This document shows, in pieces, positions 44,864-53,350 of a DNA stretch of 64,000 nt. A model generated the notes under the pieces. It worked only from the letters and a program-made list of their open reading frames with translations, searched no databases and was not told the origin of the DNA. Numbering within the stretch: position 1 is the first letter of the stretch; every line of letters begins with the position of its first letter. Made by a program: the position numbers and the translations under genes. Source of the DNA: Opitutaceae bacterium (lineage in GTDB: Bacteria; Verrucomicrobiota; Verrucomicrobiia; Opitutales; Opitutaceae); contig JAQTYQ010000007.1 of the NCBI GenBank assembly GCA_028688225.1, positions 62,001 to 126,000 on the forward strand, given 5' to 3'.

Positions 44864-46372
44864 ATGAGGAAAGAGAGGCGCTGGATGCTGGCTGAAAAAC
44901 TCGTTCCTGCCCTTGCCTGTATTCTGGCTTTCAGCGTTGGGGCGGATGCGGAAATTGTCGTTTATCCGGCACCGCCCGGCGAAACGCCGTCGAGTGACTA
45001 CAGGGTCACGGTGAACGGCCGCGCGATCCACGTCTACACGGCGCAGACCCTGAACGGCGGACCGGCGTCCTTCGCCTATTTCGACTTCTCCGGCAAAGTC
45101 ACCGTAACCGTTACGCCCGATCGGGCCTTTACGTCTGCCATGATCCGCCCCGCATCCTTCGGGATCATACCTTCCATCGATAAACAGGAACTCCGCTTCG
45201 AACTGTCACGCCCGCGAAACCTGACCATCGAACTGGACGGCGGCACCGACCGGGTCCTGCACTTGTTCGCCAATCCGCTGGAGCAGGATCCGCTGCGGCC
45301 GGACGACCCGAATGTGACTTACTTTGGCCCCGGCGTTCACGAGATCGGCACGGCCAAGCTCACAAGCGGCCAGACGCTCTATATCGCTGGCGGCGCCGTG
45401 GTCAGGCCGGTCATCCGGCCGGAGGATAAACCCACGGTCGAACGGAACTGGGCCGGCAACAAGGAGTATGACAATCTCTTGACTGCGGAAGGCGCCTCGA
45501 ACGTGACAATTCGCGGGCGCGGCATCCTCGATCTGAGCCGTCTGCCCTGGCACGCGCGCACCGCCTTCATGATCAGTGATTGCGACCATGTGCTCGTGGA
45601 GGGAATCGTCATCCTGGTTGCTCCGCCTTGGGTTGTGGCCGTCTTTGATTCACGGAACGTGACCGTGCGCAACATCAAGCAGATCTGCCGGCGCGAGAAC
45701 AGCGACGGGGTGGACCTCTGCAACACCCAGGACGCCCTCGTCGAAGACTGCTTTCTCCGCAACAACGACGACGAGGTGTGCGTGAAGACCACCTCGCCCG
45801 CGCCGGCCCCGGAATCGAGGAACATCGTGGTGCGCCGGTGTGTGATCTGGAACGAGCGCGCCCGCGGCCTTGGCATCACCTCGGAAACCCGGCGTAACAT
45901 CACCCACGTCGTTTTCCGCGACTGCGACATCATCCACGATTTCTCCAACGGCGGCGACTGTGCCGCGCTGGCGGTGCTGGTCTCCGACTCCGGCACCATG
46001 AGCGACATTCGCTTTGAAGACATCCGCGTGGAGGACGTGCGCAACACGCTGATCAACGGCTGGATCGGCGCCGATATGTGGGGACATGACAACGAGCGTG
46101 GTCATGTAAATGGGGTTCTGTTTCGCGACATCACGGCGGCCGGCGAAAGATTCCCTGGATCGCGCCTGGCGGGCTGCGACCCTGCACACCTTTTCGAGAA
46201 CGTGACCTTCGAGAACGTACGGATCAACGAGCAGGCGGTCACCAGCCTGGCAACCGGCCACATCCAGGCGAACGAGCACGTGAAGGACATAAAGTTTGCC
46301 GGGTCCCGGGTGCCGGACCCGCCATCACGACGGGAGCCCCTCACCGGGGAAAGCGGGTTCGCTCCGCCGTGA
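44864..46372 (+). CDS. Exported right-handed beta-helix protein, glycoside hydrolase family 28-like
   Basis: A 502-residue protein. The signal peptide is MRKERRWMLAEKLVPALACI with ILAFSVGADA. The C-terminal two thirds are a parallel beta-helix resembling GH28 pectinase/polygalacturonase-like proteins: GRGILDLSRLPWHARTAF, ENSDGVDLCNTQDALVEDCF (conserved Asn and Asp positions of the SDG motif), RNNDDEVCVKT (the DD pair) and RGLGITSETRRNITHVVFRD (Gly-His-equivalent region, but His is not seen). These acidic residues support hydrolase activity; a broken His motif leaves room for a different substrate. The start at ATG 44864 or 44885 both give a signal peptide. Confidence 0.84.
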   Translation: MRKERRWMLAEKLVPALACILAFSVGADAEIVVYPAPPGETPSSDYRVTVNGRAIHVYTAQTLNGGPASFAYFDFSGKVTVTVTPDRAFTSAMIRPASFGIIPSIDKQELRFELSRPRNLTIELDGGTDRVLHLFANPLEQDPLRPDDPNVTYFGPGVHEIGTAKLTSGQTLYIAGGAVVRPVIRPEDKPTVERNWAGNKEYDNLLTAEGASNVTIRGRGILDLSRLPWHARTAFMISDCDHVLVEGIVILVAPPWVVAVFDSRNVTVRNIKQICRRENSDGVDLCNTQDALVEDCFLRNNDDEVCVKTTSPAPAPESRNIVVRRCVIWNERARGLGITSETRRNITHVVFRDCDIIHDFSNGGDCAALAVLVSDSGTMSDIRFEDIRVEDVRNTLINGWIGADMWGHDNERGHVNGVLFRDITAAGERFPGSRLAGCDPAHLFENVTFENVRINEQAVTSLATGHIQANEHVKDIKFAGSRVPDPPSRREPLTGESGFAPP

Positions 46373-46419
46373 AAGGCGCCGCGGCGGATCGGTCCCCGGT
46401 TGGGGGCTGCTACAGCGGT

Positions 46420-46700
46420 TTAGGTTTTTTCGTAGCCGTCCTGGGATCGGGTCCCGCAGGCATCCTGCCTGCTCCCCCCGACTTGGCGCAGCTGCTCGCC
46501 AGCCGGGCGTAGCTGACGGCGGCGTGACGGCTGGCGTTGGCCAGGACCTTGGTGCCATCGACGGCCACGGTCATGTCGCCGACCGGCAACTGCCCGCAGC
46601 GGGCCGCCCGCTCCAGCACCTGGGCGAAACCGCCGGCGAGCAAAGCGCGCAGGCAGATGCCTCTTCTGAGGCATGCGCCGGGCCCGCGTTCGCTCTTCAC
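46420..46700 (-). pseudogene. Fragment of an IS1182/IS5-type transposase
   Basis: The minus-strand translation contains GFAQVLERAARCGQLPVGDM and TVAVDGTKVLANASRHAAVS, which matches the region around the first catalytic Asp of DDE transposases (D-G-T-K-x-x-A-N-A-S). Only about 60 residues match; the C-terminal two thirds including the other acidic residues are gone and no intact start is visible. No terminal inverted repeats were found. A short GCAGGCATCCTGCCTGC palindrome lies at 46457-46473 next to it. Confidence 0.72.
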
Positions 46701-46732
46701 TCCTGATTCTAGGCGCTTTTTGCTTCCGCCGG

Positions 46733-47227
46733 TCAGGTCATGACCCCAGGCCGGGGGAGCCTGGAAAAAACGCGGGCTTGCTCCGTCACCCGCTCCACGG
46801 CTGAGGCCACCGCCTGGGCCACGGCCGGAGTCAGACTTGTCCCCAAGGTGAAGGGATCCGCCACTTCGACGGCGAAGATCCGCACCTGCCGGGGCATGGC
46901 CAGGCCGAGCAATTTTCCCAGGGCCAGTGTTTCACCGATGCCGAGAAAATGGGGCGAGGTCCCAAGCACGCGGGAGAGATCCTCGGGGTTGATTTCGTGA
47001 ATGTGTCCCGGCGGTGCGCGTCCGGTCTGCACGGAGTCCACCAGCACCACGTTTTCGCGGTCGGCGATCTCGTCGAGCAGCGCCAGCCCCATCTCGGTCG
47101 TGGATTTGACCTCGATGCCCGGCTCGCCGGCCAGGTGCTCGCGCACCGCCTGCGCCACGCGCAACCCGACGGCATCATCGGTGAGGATGTCGTTGCCGAG
47201 GCCGAGCACGAGGACGGCGGGTTTCAT
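46733..47227 (-). CDS. [NiFe]-hydrogenase maturation protease (HyaD/HycI family)
   Basis: A 164-residue endopeptidase that removes the C-terminal peptide of the hydrogenase large subunit after nickel insertion. VLVLGLGNDILTDDAVGLRV carries the nickel-ligand Asp or Glu, with VVLVDSVQTG and HFLGIGETLALGKLLGLAMP (conserved His and Glu) as further family motifs. Its natural client is the large subunit encoded at 49673-51202, whose last residues after DPCLGCATH are the expected cleavage substrate. It is on the same strand but separated from it by the GH97 gene. Confidence 0.92.
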   Translation of the reverse strand: MKPAVLVLGLGNDILTDDAVGLRVAQAVREHLAGEPGIEVKSTTEMGLALLDEIADRENVVLVDSVQTGRAPPGHIHEINPEDLSRVLGTSPHFLGIGETLALGKLLGLAMPRQVRIFAVEVADPFTLGTSLTPAVAQAVASAVERVTEQARVFSRLPRPGVMT

Positions 47228-47470
47228 CCTAAAAACCGCAATTGCACCACAGAGGCACGGAGAACACAGAGGCGGATGGGCGCAGGAAGGCGGATAAATT
47301 GATTCACCAGTGAGGTGCTCTGCTGGCCAGCAGAGCGCTGGAGCGGTTTATGCATGCAAGTTTCTTTTCTGTGTCCTTTGTACTCCGTGATGCGAACCCA
47401 ACTGCGGAATCAAGGTGTGCGATCGGACCGTGGCGAGACGCGCGCTCCCGCGAGGAGATGAAGTCCGGCG

Positions 47471-49450
47471 TTATTCCGGCCGGAGGCGCGCCGCCCAGCC
47501 GCCGCCCGGAGCCAGGTGGATGGTGAGTTTGGAGGCATTGGTCACCGGATGACTCGATCGCTTGAAATCATCGGCGCGACGGTCGGCGTTCACCCCGTCG
47601 GCATACTCGTCCATCCGGAAAGTTCCGGCCGGCAGGAACGAGAGGTCGACCGTGAGGTCCCGCGGCGTCCAGTCGGTGATGGCGCCAAGATACCATTCGG
47701 ACCCGCTGCGCCGGGCCACGAGCACATAATCGGCGATGCGACCGTCGAGGACGCGGGTCTCGTCCCACACGGTCGGCACGGCGCCCAGAAACTCCATCGC
47801 CTCGGGTTCGCGCCGGTAGTTGGTCGGCGAGTCGGCGAGCATCTGCAGCGGACTCTCGAATACGACATAGAGCGCGAGCTGGTGGCAGCGCGTGCCCTGG
47901 CTCATCGGCTGGTCGAAAATGTGCACAAAGTCCGTCCGCGTGGCGTTGCGCATGGCGCCGGGCGTATAGTCCATCGGCCCGACGAACATGCGCGTGAACG
48001 GCAGGGTGGCGTCGTGCTCGGGGTTGGTGAGCGCGCTCACCTTGCACCACTCGAGTCCGCGCACGCCCTCGTTCGTGATCAGGTTGGGCCAGGTGCGCGT
48101 CAGCAACACCGGCCGGATTGCGCCATGAAAATCGACCAGCAGGTGCCGCTGCGCCGCTTCGCGGCAGACCCGGTGGTAGAAATTAATCATGCGCTGGTCG
48201 TCGCGTTGCATGAAGTCGACCTTGATGCCGCGGATGCCCCAGCGTTCGAACCGGTCGAGCGCGGGCTGGAGCTGGTCGTCGAGCGTTTTCGCCACGACCC
48301 AGAGGATGATGCCGACGTGTTTCTGTTTCCCGTAGGCGACCAGCTCGTCGATGTTCACCTCCGGCACGACCGAAAGCAGGTCGCCGATCTTGGACCAGCC
48401 TTCGTCGAGGAGGATGTACGCGAGGCCGGATTGCGCCGCGAAGTCGATGTAGGCCTTGTAGGTGGCCGTGTTGATGCCGGCCCGAAAATCCACGCCGGCG
48501 AGGTTGCTCGCGTTCCACCACTCCCATGCGACCTTGCCGGGTTTGATCCACGACGTGTCGGCCACCCGCGATGGCGCGGCGAGCAGGTAGACGAGCGGGT
48601 TGGCGACGAGGTCGCCGTCGCGATGCGCGATGCCGAGCACGCGCCAAGGATAGGTGCGGGTGCCCTTGGTGACCGCGAGGTAGTCGGCCGCCTCCGTTAC
48701 GCGGAAATCGCGATCGCCCCGGAGTTCCTCCTTGAGCGGGTAGGATGGGAAAATGCCGGCGAGCCCCGGGCCCCCCGTGCCGTGCAGCCACAGTCCCGGG
48801 TAATCCTCGACGTCCGACTCGGCGAGGGCGATCTTCACGCCGCCCGCATCCACCACCGCCGGGATGCTCGCCAGGTTCTTCGGCGCGAGGTCGCCGAGCG
48901 CGCGCGGGAGGAAGTGCCGTTCGTTGTGCGAAAAGAAACCCTCCTCCTCCGGGTAGAAGACGGTGAAGTTGTCGGCGAAGTTCAGGGCGACCTCCTCGGC
49001 GAACACCGTGACCTCGGGCTGCGGCAGCGCCGTCTCCCAGCGGTAGGCCGCACCCTCGTCGTAGGCGCGGAACACGAGCGCATAGGCGCCTTCCAGGTCG
49101 AGCCGCAATTCATTGTAGCGATCACGAAGCGTCGCCGCCTTCTGGCGCACCGGCGGTGTGACCGTGCCATCGTGGCTGCGCGGCGTCGCGGCTTTCACCC
49201 TTGGCTCCAGCCCCAGCGTGGTCTCCCCGATCCGCAGCGAAAGCGTGGCGTCCTGGAGGACCGCGGCCCCATCGACCGCGACGTCGTAGCGGACGCGGTC
49301 GCCAAGGCGAAGGCTCACGACAATACGCCCGTCGGGCGATTGGAGGTTGTAGCGCGCCGGCTCGGCCGCCGGGAGACTTGCGGCCAGCAGGGTGCCGGCA
49401 AGCAGCAGCACCGCCGGGTGCAGGAGGCGGAAAGGAGAGGGGATTTTCAT
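47471..49450 (-). CDS. Glycoside hydrolase family 97 enzyme (alpha-galactosidase/glucosidase type)
   Basis: A 659-residue secreted enzyme with signal peptide (LLHPAVLLLAGTLLAASLPA). GH97 signatures are found in the beta-super-sandwich N-terminal domain (NLQSPDGRIVVSLRLGDRVR) and in the barrel: KVAWEWWNASNLAGVDFRAG, AYILLDEGWSKIGDL, GIRGIKVDFMQRDDQRMI, VDFHGAIRPVLLTRTWPNLI, TNEGVRGLEW. The Asp in IKVDFM is the nucleophile position of the retaining GH97 subgroup (galactosidase type), whereas inverting members lack it. So a retaining alpha-galactosidase is favoured. It sits between the hydrogenase and its maturation protease, on the same strand, a curious interruption. Confidence 0.9.
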   Translation of the reverse strand: MKIPSPFRLLHPAVLLLAGTLLAASLPAAEPARYNLQSPDGRIVVSLRLGDRVRYDVAVDGAAVLQDATLSLRIGETTLGLEPRVKAATPRSHDGTVTPPVRQKAATLRDRYNELRLDLEGAYALVFRAYDEGAAYRWETALPQPEVTVFAEEVALNFADNFTVFYPEEEGFFSHNERHFLPRALGDLAPKNLASIPAVVDAGGVKIALAESDVEDYPGLWLHGTGGPGLAGIFPSYPLKEELRGDRDFRVTEAADYLAVTKGTRTYPWRVLGIAHRDGDLVANPLVYLLAAPSRVADTSWIKPGKVAWEWWNASNLAGVDFRAGINTATYKAYIDFAAQSGLAYILLDEGWSKIGDLLSVVPEVNIDELVAYGKQKHVGIILWVVAKTLDDQLQPALDRFERWGIRGIKVDFMQRDDQRMINFYHRVCREAAQRHLLVDFHGAIRPVLLTRTWPNLITNEGVRGLEWCKVSALTNPEHDATLPFTRMFVGPMDYTPGAMRNATRTDFVHIFDQPMSQGTRCHQLALYVVFESPLQMLADSPTNYRREPEAMEFLGAVPTVWDETRVLDGRIADYVLVARRSGSEWYLGAITDWTPRDLTVDLSFLPAGTFRMDEYADGVNADRRADDFKRSSHPVTNASKLTIHLAPGGGWAARLRPE

Positions 49451-49553
49451 GGGGTAAAGGCTGGCACGGAATCGATGGAAGCAAAACGCAAATAAATCCG
49501 GCGCGAGCTAAAGGTAACCAGAGGCATGAACGCATCAACCATAGCTTTCACGG

Positions 49554-49617
49554 AGAAACACCGATTGCAGGAGATCTTCATCCGTGCCGATCTGGGCAAT
49601 CCGCGGTCGGCCGGATT
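49554..49617. repeat. ATCCGTG-type repeat between mvhA and the GH97 gene
   Basis: GAGAAACACCGATTGCAGGA followed by TCATCCGTGCCGATCTGGGC and AATCCGCGGTCGG. It is the same theme as the copies at 8929-9035 and 39779-39818. It lies in the 222-base gap behind the hydrogenase genes. Confidence 0.55.
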
Positions 49618-49672
49618 GAAAGAAAGAGGCGGGCGATTATCGCCGCCCCTGGGACGGCGGGCTCCGCCCTCT

Positions 49673-51202
49673 TTACTCCTGGACGAGTTCCCGGACGAGG
49701 CGGTGATTGGGGTCGTAGAGGCGGACCTTGAGCGGAGTGTGCCCCGGCAGGGAGTGGGTGGCGCAGCCCAGGCAGGGGTCGTAGGCGCGGAAGGCCATCT
49801 CGATCTTGTTGAGCAAGCCCTCGGAGACGTGGCCCTGCTTGATCAGGCCCTTGGCCGCCTTCTCGACGCTCATGGCGATGCGCGCGGCGTTGTTGCCGGT
49901 AGCCACGATCAGGTTGGCCATCGTGATGATGCCGCGTCCATCGGTCTGATAATGATGGAACAGCGTGCCGCGCGGTGCTTCGACCACGCCGATGCCCTCC
50001 GCGGGGGTGGCGGTGGGCAGGCGCCGCACCTCCGGGCTGGTGATCTCCGGGTCGTTGATCAACTGCTCCATGCGCTCGGCCGCCTGGAGCATCTCCACCA
50101 CCCGGGCCCAGTGGTTGGCGAGGGTGTGATGCACCGGCTTGCCACCCAGCCCCTGGAAAAACTCCTCGTAGGCGGCCTGGGCTTTGGGGGTGGCCATGCC
50201 ATCGGCCGCGTTGAGCCGGGCCAGCGGGGCGACGGAGTAGATGCTGGTGTCGGGCCCCTCGACAAAGCCCTGCCAGCCGCGCTGCTTGAGGTAGGTGAAC
50301 TTCATGTAGCTCCACGGCTCGACGTGCTCGGCGATGTACTGACGGTAGTCCTTCGGGGCGAACTTGGTCACCTCCTTACCGTCGCAGTCCACGACCCGCA
50401 GCATCCCGTCATAGAAACTGACTTTGTTCTGCGCATCGACCAGGCCCATGTAGCAAGTCCGGTGGGTGAAGGTGTCGGAGGTGATCATCTTCACGTAATC
50501 GGGATTGCCCAGGACGATCTGCCGGAAGACCCCCAGGGTCCACTCGGCGAACTCGACGGCATCCTTGGCCAGCTCCTGGAATCTGGGCAGGTCCTCAGCC
50601 TTGAGCGCCTTGCTCACCCCACCGGGCTGGCCGAGCACCGGATGCACGACCTTGCCGCCGAAATAGGCGATCAGCTCGCGCAGGCGGCGGCGGGTGGCGA
50701 TGACCTTCTTGCCGGCCTCGAGGCCGACCTTGCCGATGACGCCGACAATGTTGCGCTGCTCGGGCGGGGCGTCGGGGCCGACGATGAAGTCGGGTCCGCC
50801 CAGCACGAAGACGTGCAGCGCGTGGTCCTCGAGCATGAAGGTGTTGTAGACCAGCTCGCGGATCTTCCTGCCGGCCGACGTCGGCTCGACCTGGTAGAGA
50901 TCGTCCAGGGCCTTGGTCGAGGCCAGATGGTGCGCCGTGGGGCAGACCCCGCAGATGCGGCTGGTGATCTGCGGCATGTCCTCGGCCGGGCGGCCGAGGC
51001 TGAAGACCTCGAAACCGCGCAGCTCGGGCACCTGCAGATAGGCCCGCTCGACGTCGCCCTTGGCGTCGAGGTAGATGTCGATCTTGCCGTGGCCTTCCAG
51101 GCGCGTGATCGGATCGATGGTCACGTTGCGTTTGGCGGCCGCGTACGCGGCGTTGGCCCGGGCGTTCGCCTCGTTGAAAACCTGTCTGGCTGCGTTGTCC
51201 AT
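49673..51202 (-). CDS. mvhA: Group 3 [NiFe]-hydrogenase large subunit (MvhA-like)
   Basis: The 509-residue catalytic subunit. The nickel-iron ligand motifs are L1 RICGVCPTAHHLA and L2 DPCLGCATH. The 26 residues after the L2 His (SLPGHTPLKVRLYD...) form the C-terminal peptide removed by the maturation protease gene at 46733-47227. TIDPITRLEGHGKIDIYLDA and SITC-free N-terminus match the cytoplasmic group 3. Neighbours mvhG, mvhD and hdrA indicate an MvhADG-HdrABC-type (group 3c) complex, so H2 oxidation or production coupled to a heterodisulphide reductase-like flavoprotein. The last gene of the operon. Confidence 0.93.
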   Translation of the reverse strand: MDNAARQVFNEANARANAAYAAAKRNVTIDPITRLEGHGKIDIYLDAKGDVERAYLQVPELRGFEVFSLGRPAEDMPQITSRICGVCPTAHHLASTKALDDLYQVEPTSAGRKIRELVYNTFMLEDHALHVFVLGGPDFIVGPDAPPEQRNIVGVIGKVGLEAGKKVIATRRRLRELIAYFGGKVVHPVLGQPGGVSKALKAEDLPRFQELAKDAVEFAEWTLGVFRQIVLGNPDYVKMITSDTFTHRTCYMGLVDAQNKVSFYDGMLRVVDCDGKEVTKFAPKDYRQYIAEHVEPWSYMKFTYLKQRGWQGFVEGPDTSIYSVAPLARLNAADGMATPKAQAAYEEFFQGLGGKPVHHTLANHWARVVEMLQAAERMEQLINDPEITSPEVRRLPTATPAEGIGVVEAPRGTLFHHYQTDGRGIITMANLIVATGNNAARIAMSVEKAAKGLIKQGHVSEGLLNKIEMAFRAYDPCLGCATHSLPGHTPLKVRLYDPNHRLVRELVQE

Positions 51203-51322
51203 GGGGAATCAGAGGTCAGAGATCAGAGGTCACTGGTCAGAGATGAAGCATCGCGCGACCTTTTTGGCACTTGTTACATGGCACTTGGCACCTCGGCGGG
51301 GTCCGGTGACCCCGCCCTACAG
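51203..51322. repeat. Repeat-bearing spacer between mvhG and mvhA
   Basis: The 120-base spacer contains CAGAGGTCAGAGATCAGAGG (a low-complexity tract) and the palindrome GGCGGGGTCCGGTGACCCCG with its extension to CC at 51294-51315. A spacer of this length and content interrupts an otherwise overlapping operon and may be a repeat insertion. Confidence 0.6.
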
Positions 51323-52288
51323 TCAAAGATCCACCTTCCGCCGCAGGAGGCTGCGCGCCAGCCCGTAGCGGTAGAAGGTGCCGACCGGATCGGGGATGCC
51401 CTCGAGCACCTGATCGATCTCCACTGCTTCCTTTGCCGTGATGTTGGCGCACAGGCTGGAGAGGATCTTTGCGCCCTGGTCCTTGACCCGGTCGGTGCCG
51501 CCGAAGCAGCCCGTGCACGGCATGTTGCCGCCGGGACATTGCGCGCCGCAACCCTGGCGCGTGGCCGGGCCCATGCACACGACGCCCTGCGCCAGGAAAC
51601 AGAGCTGCGGGTCGAGCAGCTTCTGATGGGTTCGCCTAAACTCGGTGAAGGCCACATTGGTGGGCTTGGAGTCGCGGCGCGGACACTCCTCGCACAGCGC
51701 GACGTCCGGCGCCAGCACCGAGCCCTTGGGCGGCAGGCGCCCGTCCAGCAGCGCCGCCACGGCGGCTTTCGTGATCTTCGGCGTGGGCGGGCAGCCGGGG
51801 ATGTAGTAGTCGACGTTCACGACCTGGTCGAGCGCCCGCACGACGTGATGCAGTTCGGGCAGGTGCGGCCGGCGGCCGTTGTCCTCAAACACCGGCTGGG
51901 GTCGCGTCTTCGCCTCGTTCACCACCGATGGCGCCTCCTCGTAGTTGAACTTGAGAATCTGTTCGCGTTCGAACTGGTTGGCCAGCGCCGGAATGCCGCC
52001 GGTGCAGGCGCACGAGCCGTAGGCGATCAGATAGCGGCTCTTGCGGCGCAGCAGGTGGGCCATTGCTTCTTGCTCGGTGGTGCGAATCGCACCGTTGAGC
52101 AGCGTGGCGAAGATGGACCGGTCGGCCATCGCTTCGACGTCCCTGTATTTGAAGTCCATGGCCACCGGCCAGAGTACGATGTCGACCTTCTCGACCACGC
52201 CGAGGATGTCCTCGGCCAGGTCCACGACCGTCTCCTCGCAGCCGCCGCACGAGGCGCACCAGTAAAAGGCAATCTTGGGCTTAGCCAT
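51323..52288 (-). CDS. mvhG: Group 3 [NiFe]-hydrogenase small subunit (MvhG-like)
   Basis: A 321-residue iron-sulphur electron-transfer subunit. The proximal cluster motif is WCASCGGCEETVV, with GSCACTGGIPALANQ and DYYIPGCPPTP completing it. The medial and distal cluster cysteines are in LCEECPRRDSKPTN, FLAQGVVCMGPATRQGCGAQ and GGNMPCTGCFGG. No twin-arginine signal: it is a cytoplasmic subunit, consistent with group 3. Its start overlaps the mvhD stop by eight bases, so translation is coupled. Confidence 0.94.
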   Translation of the reverse strand: MAKPKIAFYWCASCGGCEETVVDLAEDILGVVEKVDIVLWPVAMDFKYRDVEAMADRSIFATLLNGAIRTTEQEAMAHLLRRKSRYLIAYGSCACTGGIPALANQFEREQILKFNYEEAPSVVNEAKTRPQPVFEDNGRRPHLPELHHVVRALDQVVNVDYYIPGCPPTPKITKAAVAALLDGRLPPKGSVLAPDVALCEECPRRDSKPTNVAFTEFRRTHQKLLDPQLCFLAQGVVCMGPATRQGCGAQCPGGNMPCTGCFGGTDRVKDQGAKILSSLCANITAKEAVEIDQVLEGIPDPVGTFYRYGLARSLLRRKVDL

Positions 52289-52835
52289 GGGCCACCTCGC
52301 TGGTCGGAGACGGTTGGGCCGAAGGGAAGGGCGGCTGGGACTGCTGCGCGGCCAGTTCCAGGCGGGTCACCTCGCGGTCCCACGCTTCATATTTCTGCGG
52401 GAGGCCCAGCGGCCCGAGCGCCGTGATCTTCTGCACCATGTCGTTGATGACACTCCGGACCTTCTCGCCCTCGGCGGCGGAGATCCATTCGAGCCGCAGC
52501 CGGTCCTCCGCAATGCCCATGTCCTTCAGCATGCGCCGCAGCAGCCGGAAACGGCGCAACATCTTGTAGTTGCCCTCGGCGTAGTGACAGTCGTTGGGGT
52601 GGCAGCCGCCGACCAGGATGCCGTCCGCGCCCTTGGCGAACGCCTCGAGGATGAATTGCGGATCGATGCGCCCCGAGCACATCAGCCGGATGGTGCGGGT
52701 GTTCGCCGCGTATTTCATCCGCGACACGCCGGCCAGGTCGGCGGCGGTGTAGGTGCACCAGTTGCAGAAGAACGCGATGATGCGCGGGGTCCAGGACCCA
52801 TCGGCAGAAGGTGGAGAGGAAGTGGGGTCAGTCAT
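52281..52835 (-). CDS. mvhD: MvhD-like electron-transfer subunit ([2Fe-2S])
   Basis: A 184-residue protein that links the hydrogenase to HdrA. FFCNWCTYTAADLAGVSRM, TIRLMCSGRIDPQFILEAF and VGGCHPNDCHYAEGNYKM contain the five Cys arrangement of the MvhD/FlpD family. The N-terminal 15 residues are low-complexity. Its upstream bases (52836-52850) already belong to a repeat that flanks the four-helix cassette, and no Shine-Dalgarno is left, so the insertion may weaken translation of mvhD and the downstream genes. Confidence 0.92.
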   Translation of the reverse strand: MTDPTSSPPSADGSWTPRIIAFFCNWCTYTAADLAGVSRMKYAANTRTIRLMCSGRIDPQFILEAFAKGADGILVGGCHPNDCHYAEGNYKMLRRFRLLRRMLKDMGIAEDRLRLEWISAAEGEKVRSVINDMVQKITALGPLGLPQKYEAWDREVTRLELAAQQSQPPFPSAQPSPTSEVAHG

Positions 52836-52842
52836 GGTGGGG

Positions 52843-53350
52843 AAAAATCCGAAGCACGAAGCTCGAAATCCGGAACAAATCCGAAGCACCAATTTTGGAT
52901 AAAGAAATGGTCATGGTTGGTTACTCACTTTTGCGCACGATGGCGCCGAAGATGTTCATCAGTTCCGTCGCTTCTTGGATCAGCGCGGCACGAGTCTTCT
53001 CGACGTCATCCTTGGCGTCGGCATTGACCAGACGGAGGAAGAAACGGCTCTCTTTGGCCTCCTTGCGACTGATTTTGACGCGCATGACGAAATCCTTCTT
53101 TCCCAGCGCTTCGTTCGCTTCGATGTAGTTGGCGCCAACTGAACCGGAGGCCCGCACCAGCTGCTTCGCGTCTTCGATGTTGATCAGGATGCGCGGCAAG
53201 TTCCGCACGAATGCGCGGCCGGCCTGGGCGGACCGAAACGTCCGCTCTTCCAGGTCATATTCCTTCCTTGGTTTTTCGTCTGCCATGGATCGTTTGCGTC
53301 TTGAAGCCTTGGAGCTTGTTTCGGATTTTGATCTTCGGATTTCGGGTTTT
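52843..53350. mobile_element. Candidate four-helix-bundle mobile cassette between hdrA and mvhD
   Basis: A small gene (52921-53286) is flanked by similar sequence in inverted orientation. On the left, AATCCGAAGCACGAAGCTCG and GAAATCCGGAACAAATCCGA occur at 52845-52885. On the right, read on the minus strand, AAACCCGAAATCCGAAGATC and AAAATCCGAAACAAGCTCC occur at 53308-53350. This splits the hdrA-mvhD junction that is contiguous in related clusters. Four-helix (IVS-type) genes are often mobile, so this looks like a small insertion unit. Exact ends cannot be fixed by eye. Confidence 0.55.
52921..53286 (-). CDS. Four-helix-bundle protein (23S rRNA intervening-sequence type)
   Basis: A 121-residue protein of the IVS/four-helix family (TIGR02436-like). 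YDLEERTFRSAQAGRAFVRN, LPRILINIEDAKQLVRASGS, VGANYIEANEALGKKDFVMR, VKISRKEAKESRFFLRLVNA, ALIQEATELMNIFGAIVRKS show the four amphipathic helices and the VGANYIEAN motif. Such genes occur inside 23S rRNA intervening sequences of Leptospira and similar organisms, or as small standalone genes in many genomes; their cellular role is unclear. Here it is inside a hydrogenase operon, flanked by inverted repeats. Confidence 0.88.
   Translation of the reverse strand: MADEKPRKEYDLEERTFRSAQAGRAFVRNLPRILINIEDAKQLVRASGSVGANYIEANEALGKKDFVMRVKISRKEAKESRFFLRLVNADAKDDVEKTRAALIQEATELMNIFGAIVRKSE

Noticed and set aside
46420-46700. An active insertion sequence
   Set aside because: Only a fragment around the first catalytic Asp remains, with no terminal repeats and no full-length frame.
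49673-51202. Bidirectional NAD-reducing HoxH-type hydrogenase
   Set aside because: No diaphorase (hoxF/hoxU) genes are present. The mvhD, mvhG, hdrA and hdrCB neighbours fit the MvhADG-Hdr type.
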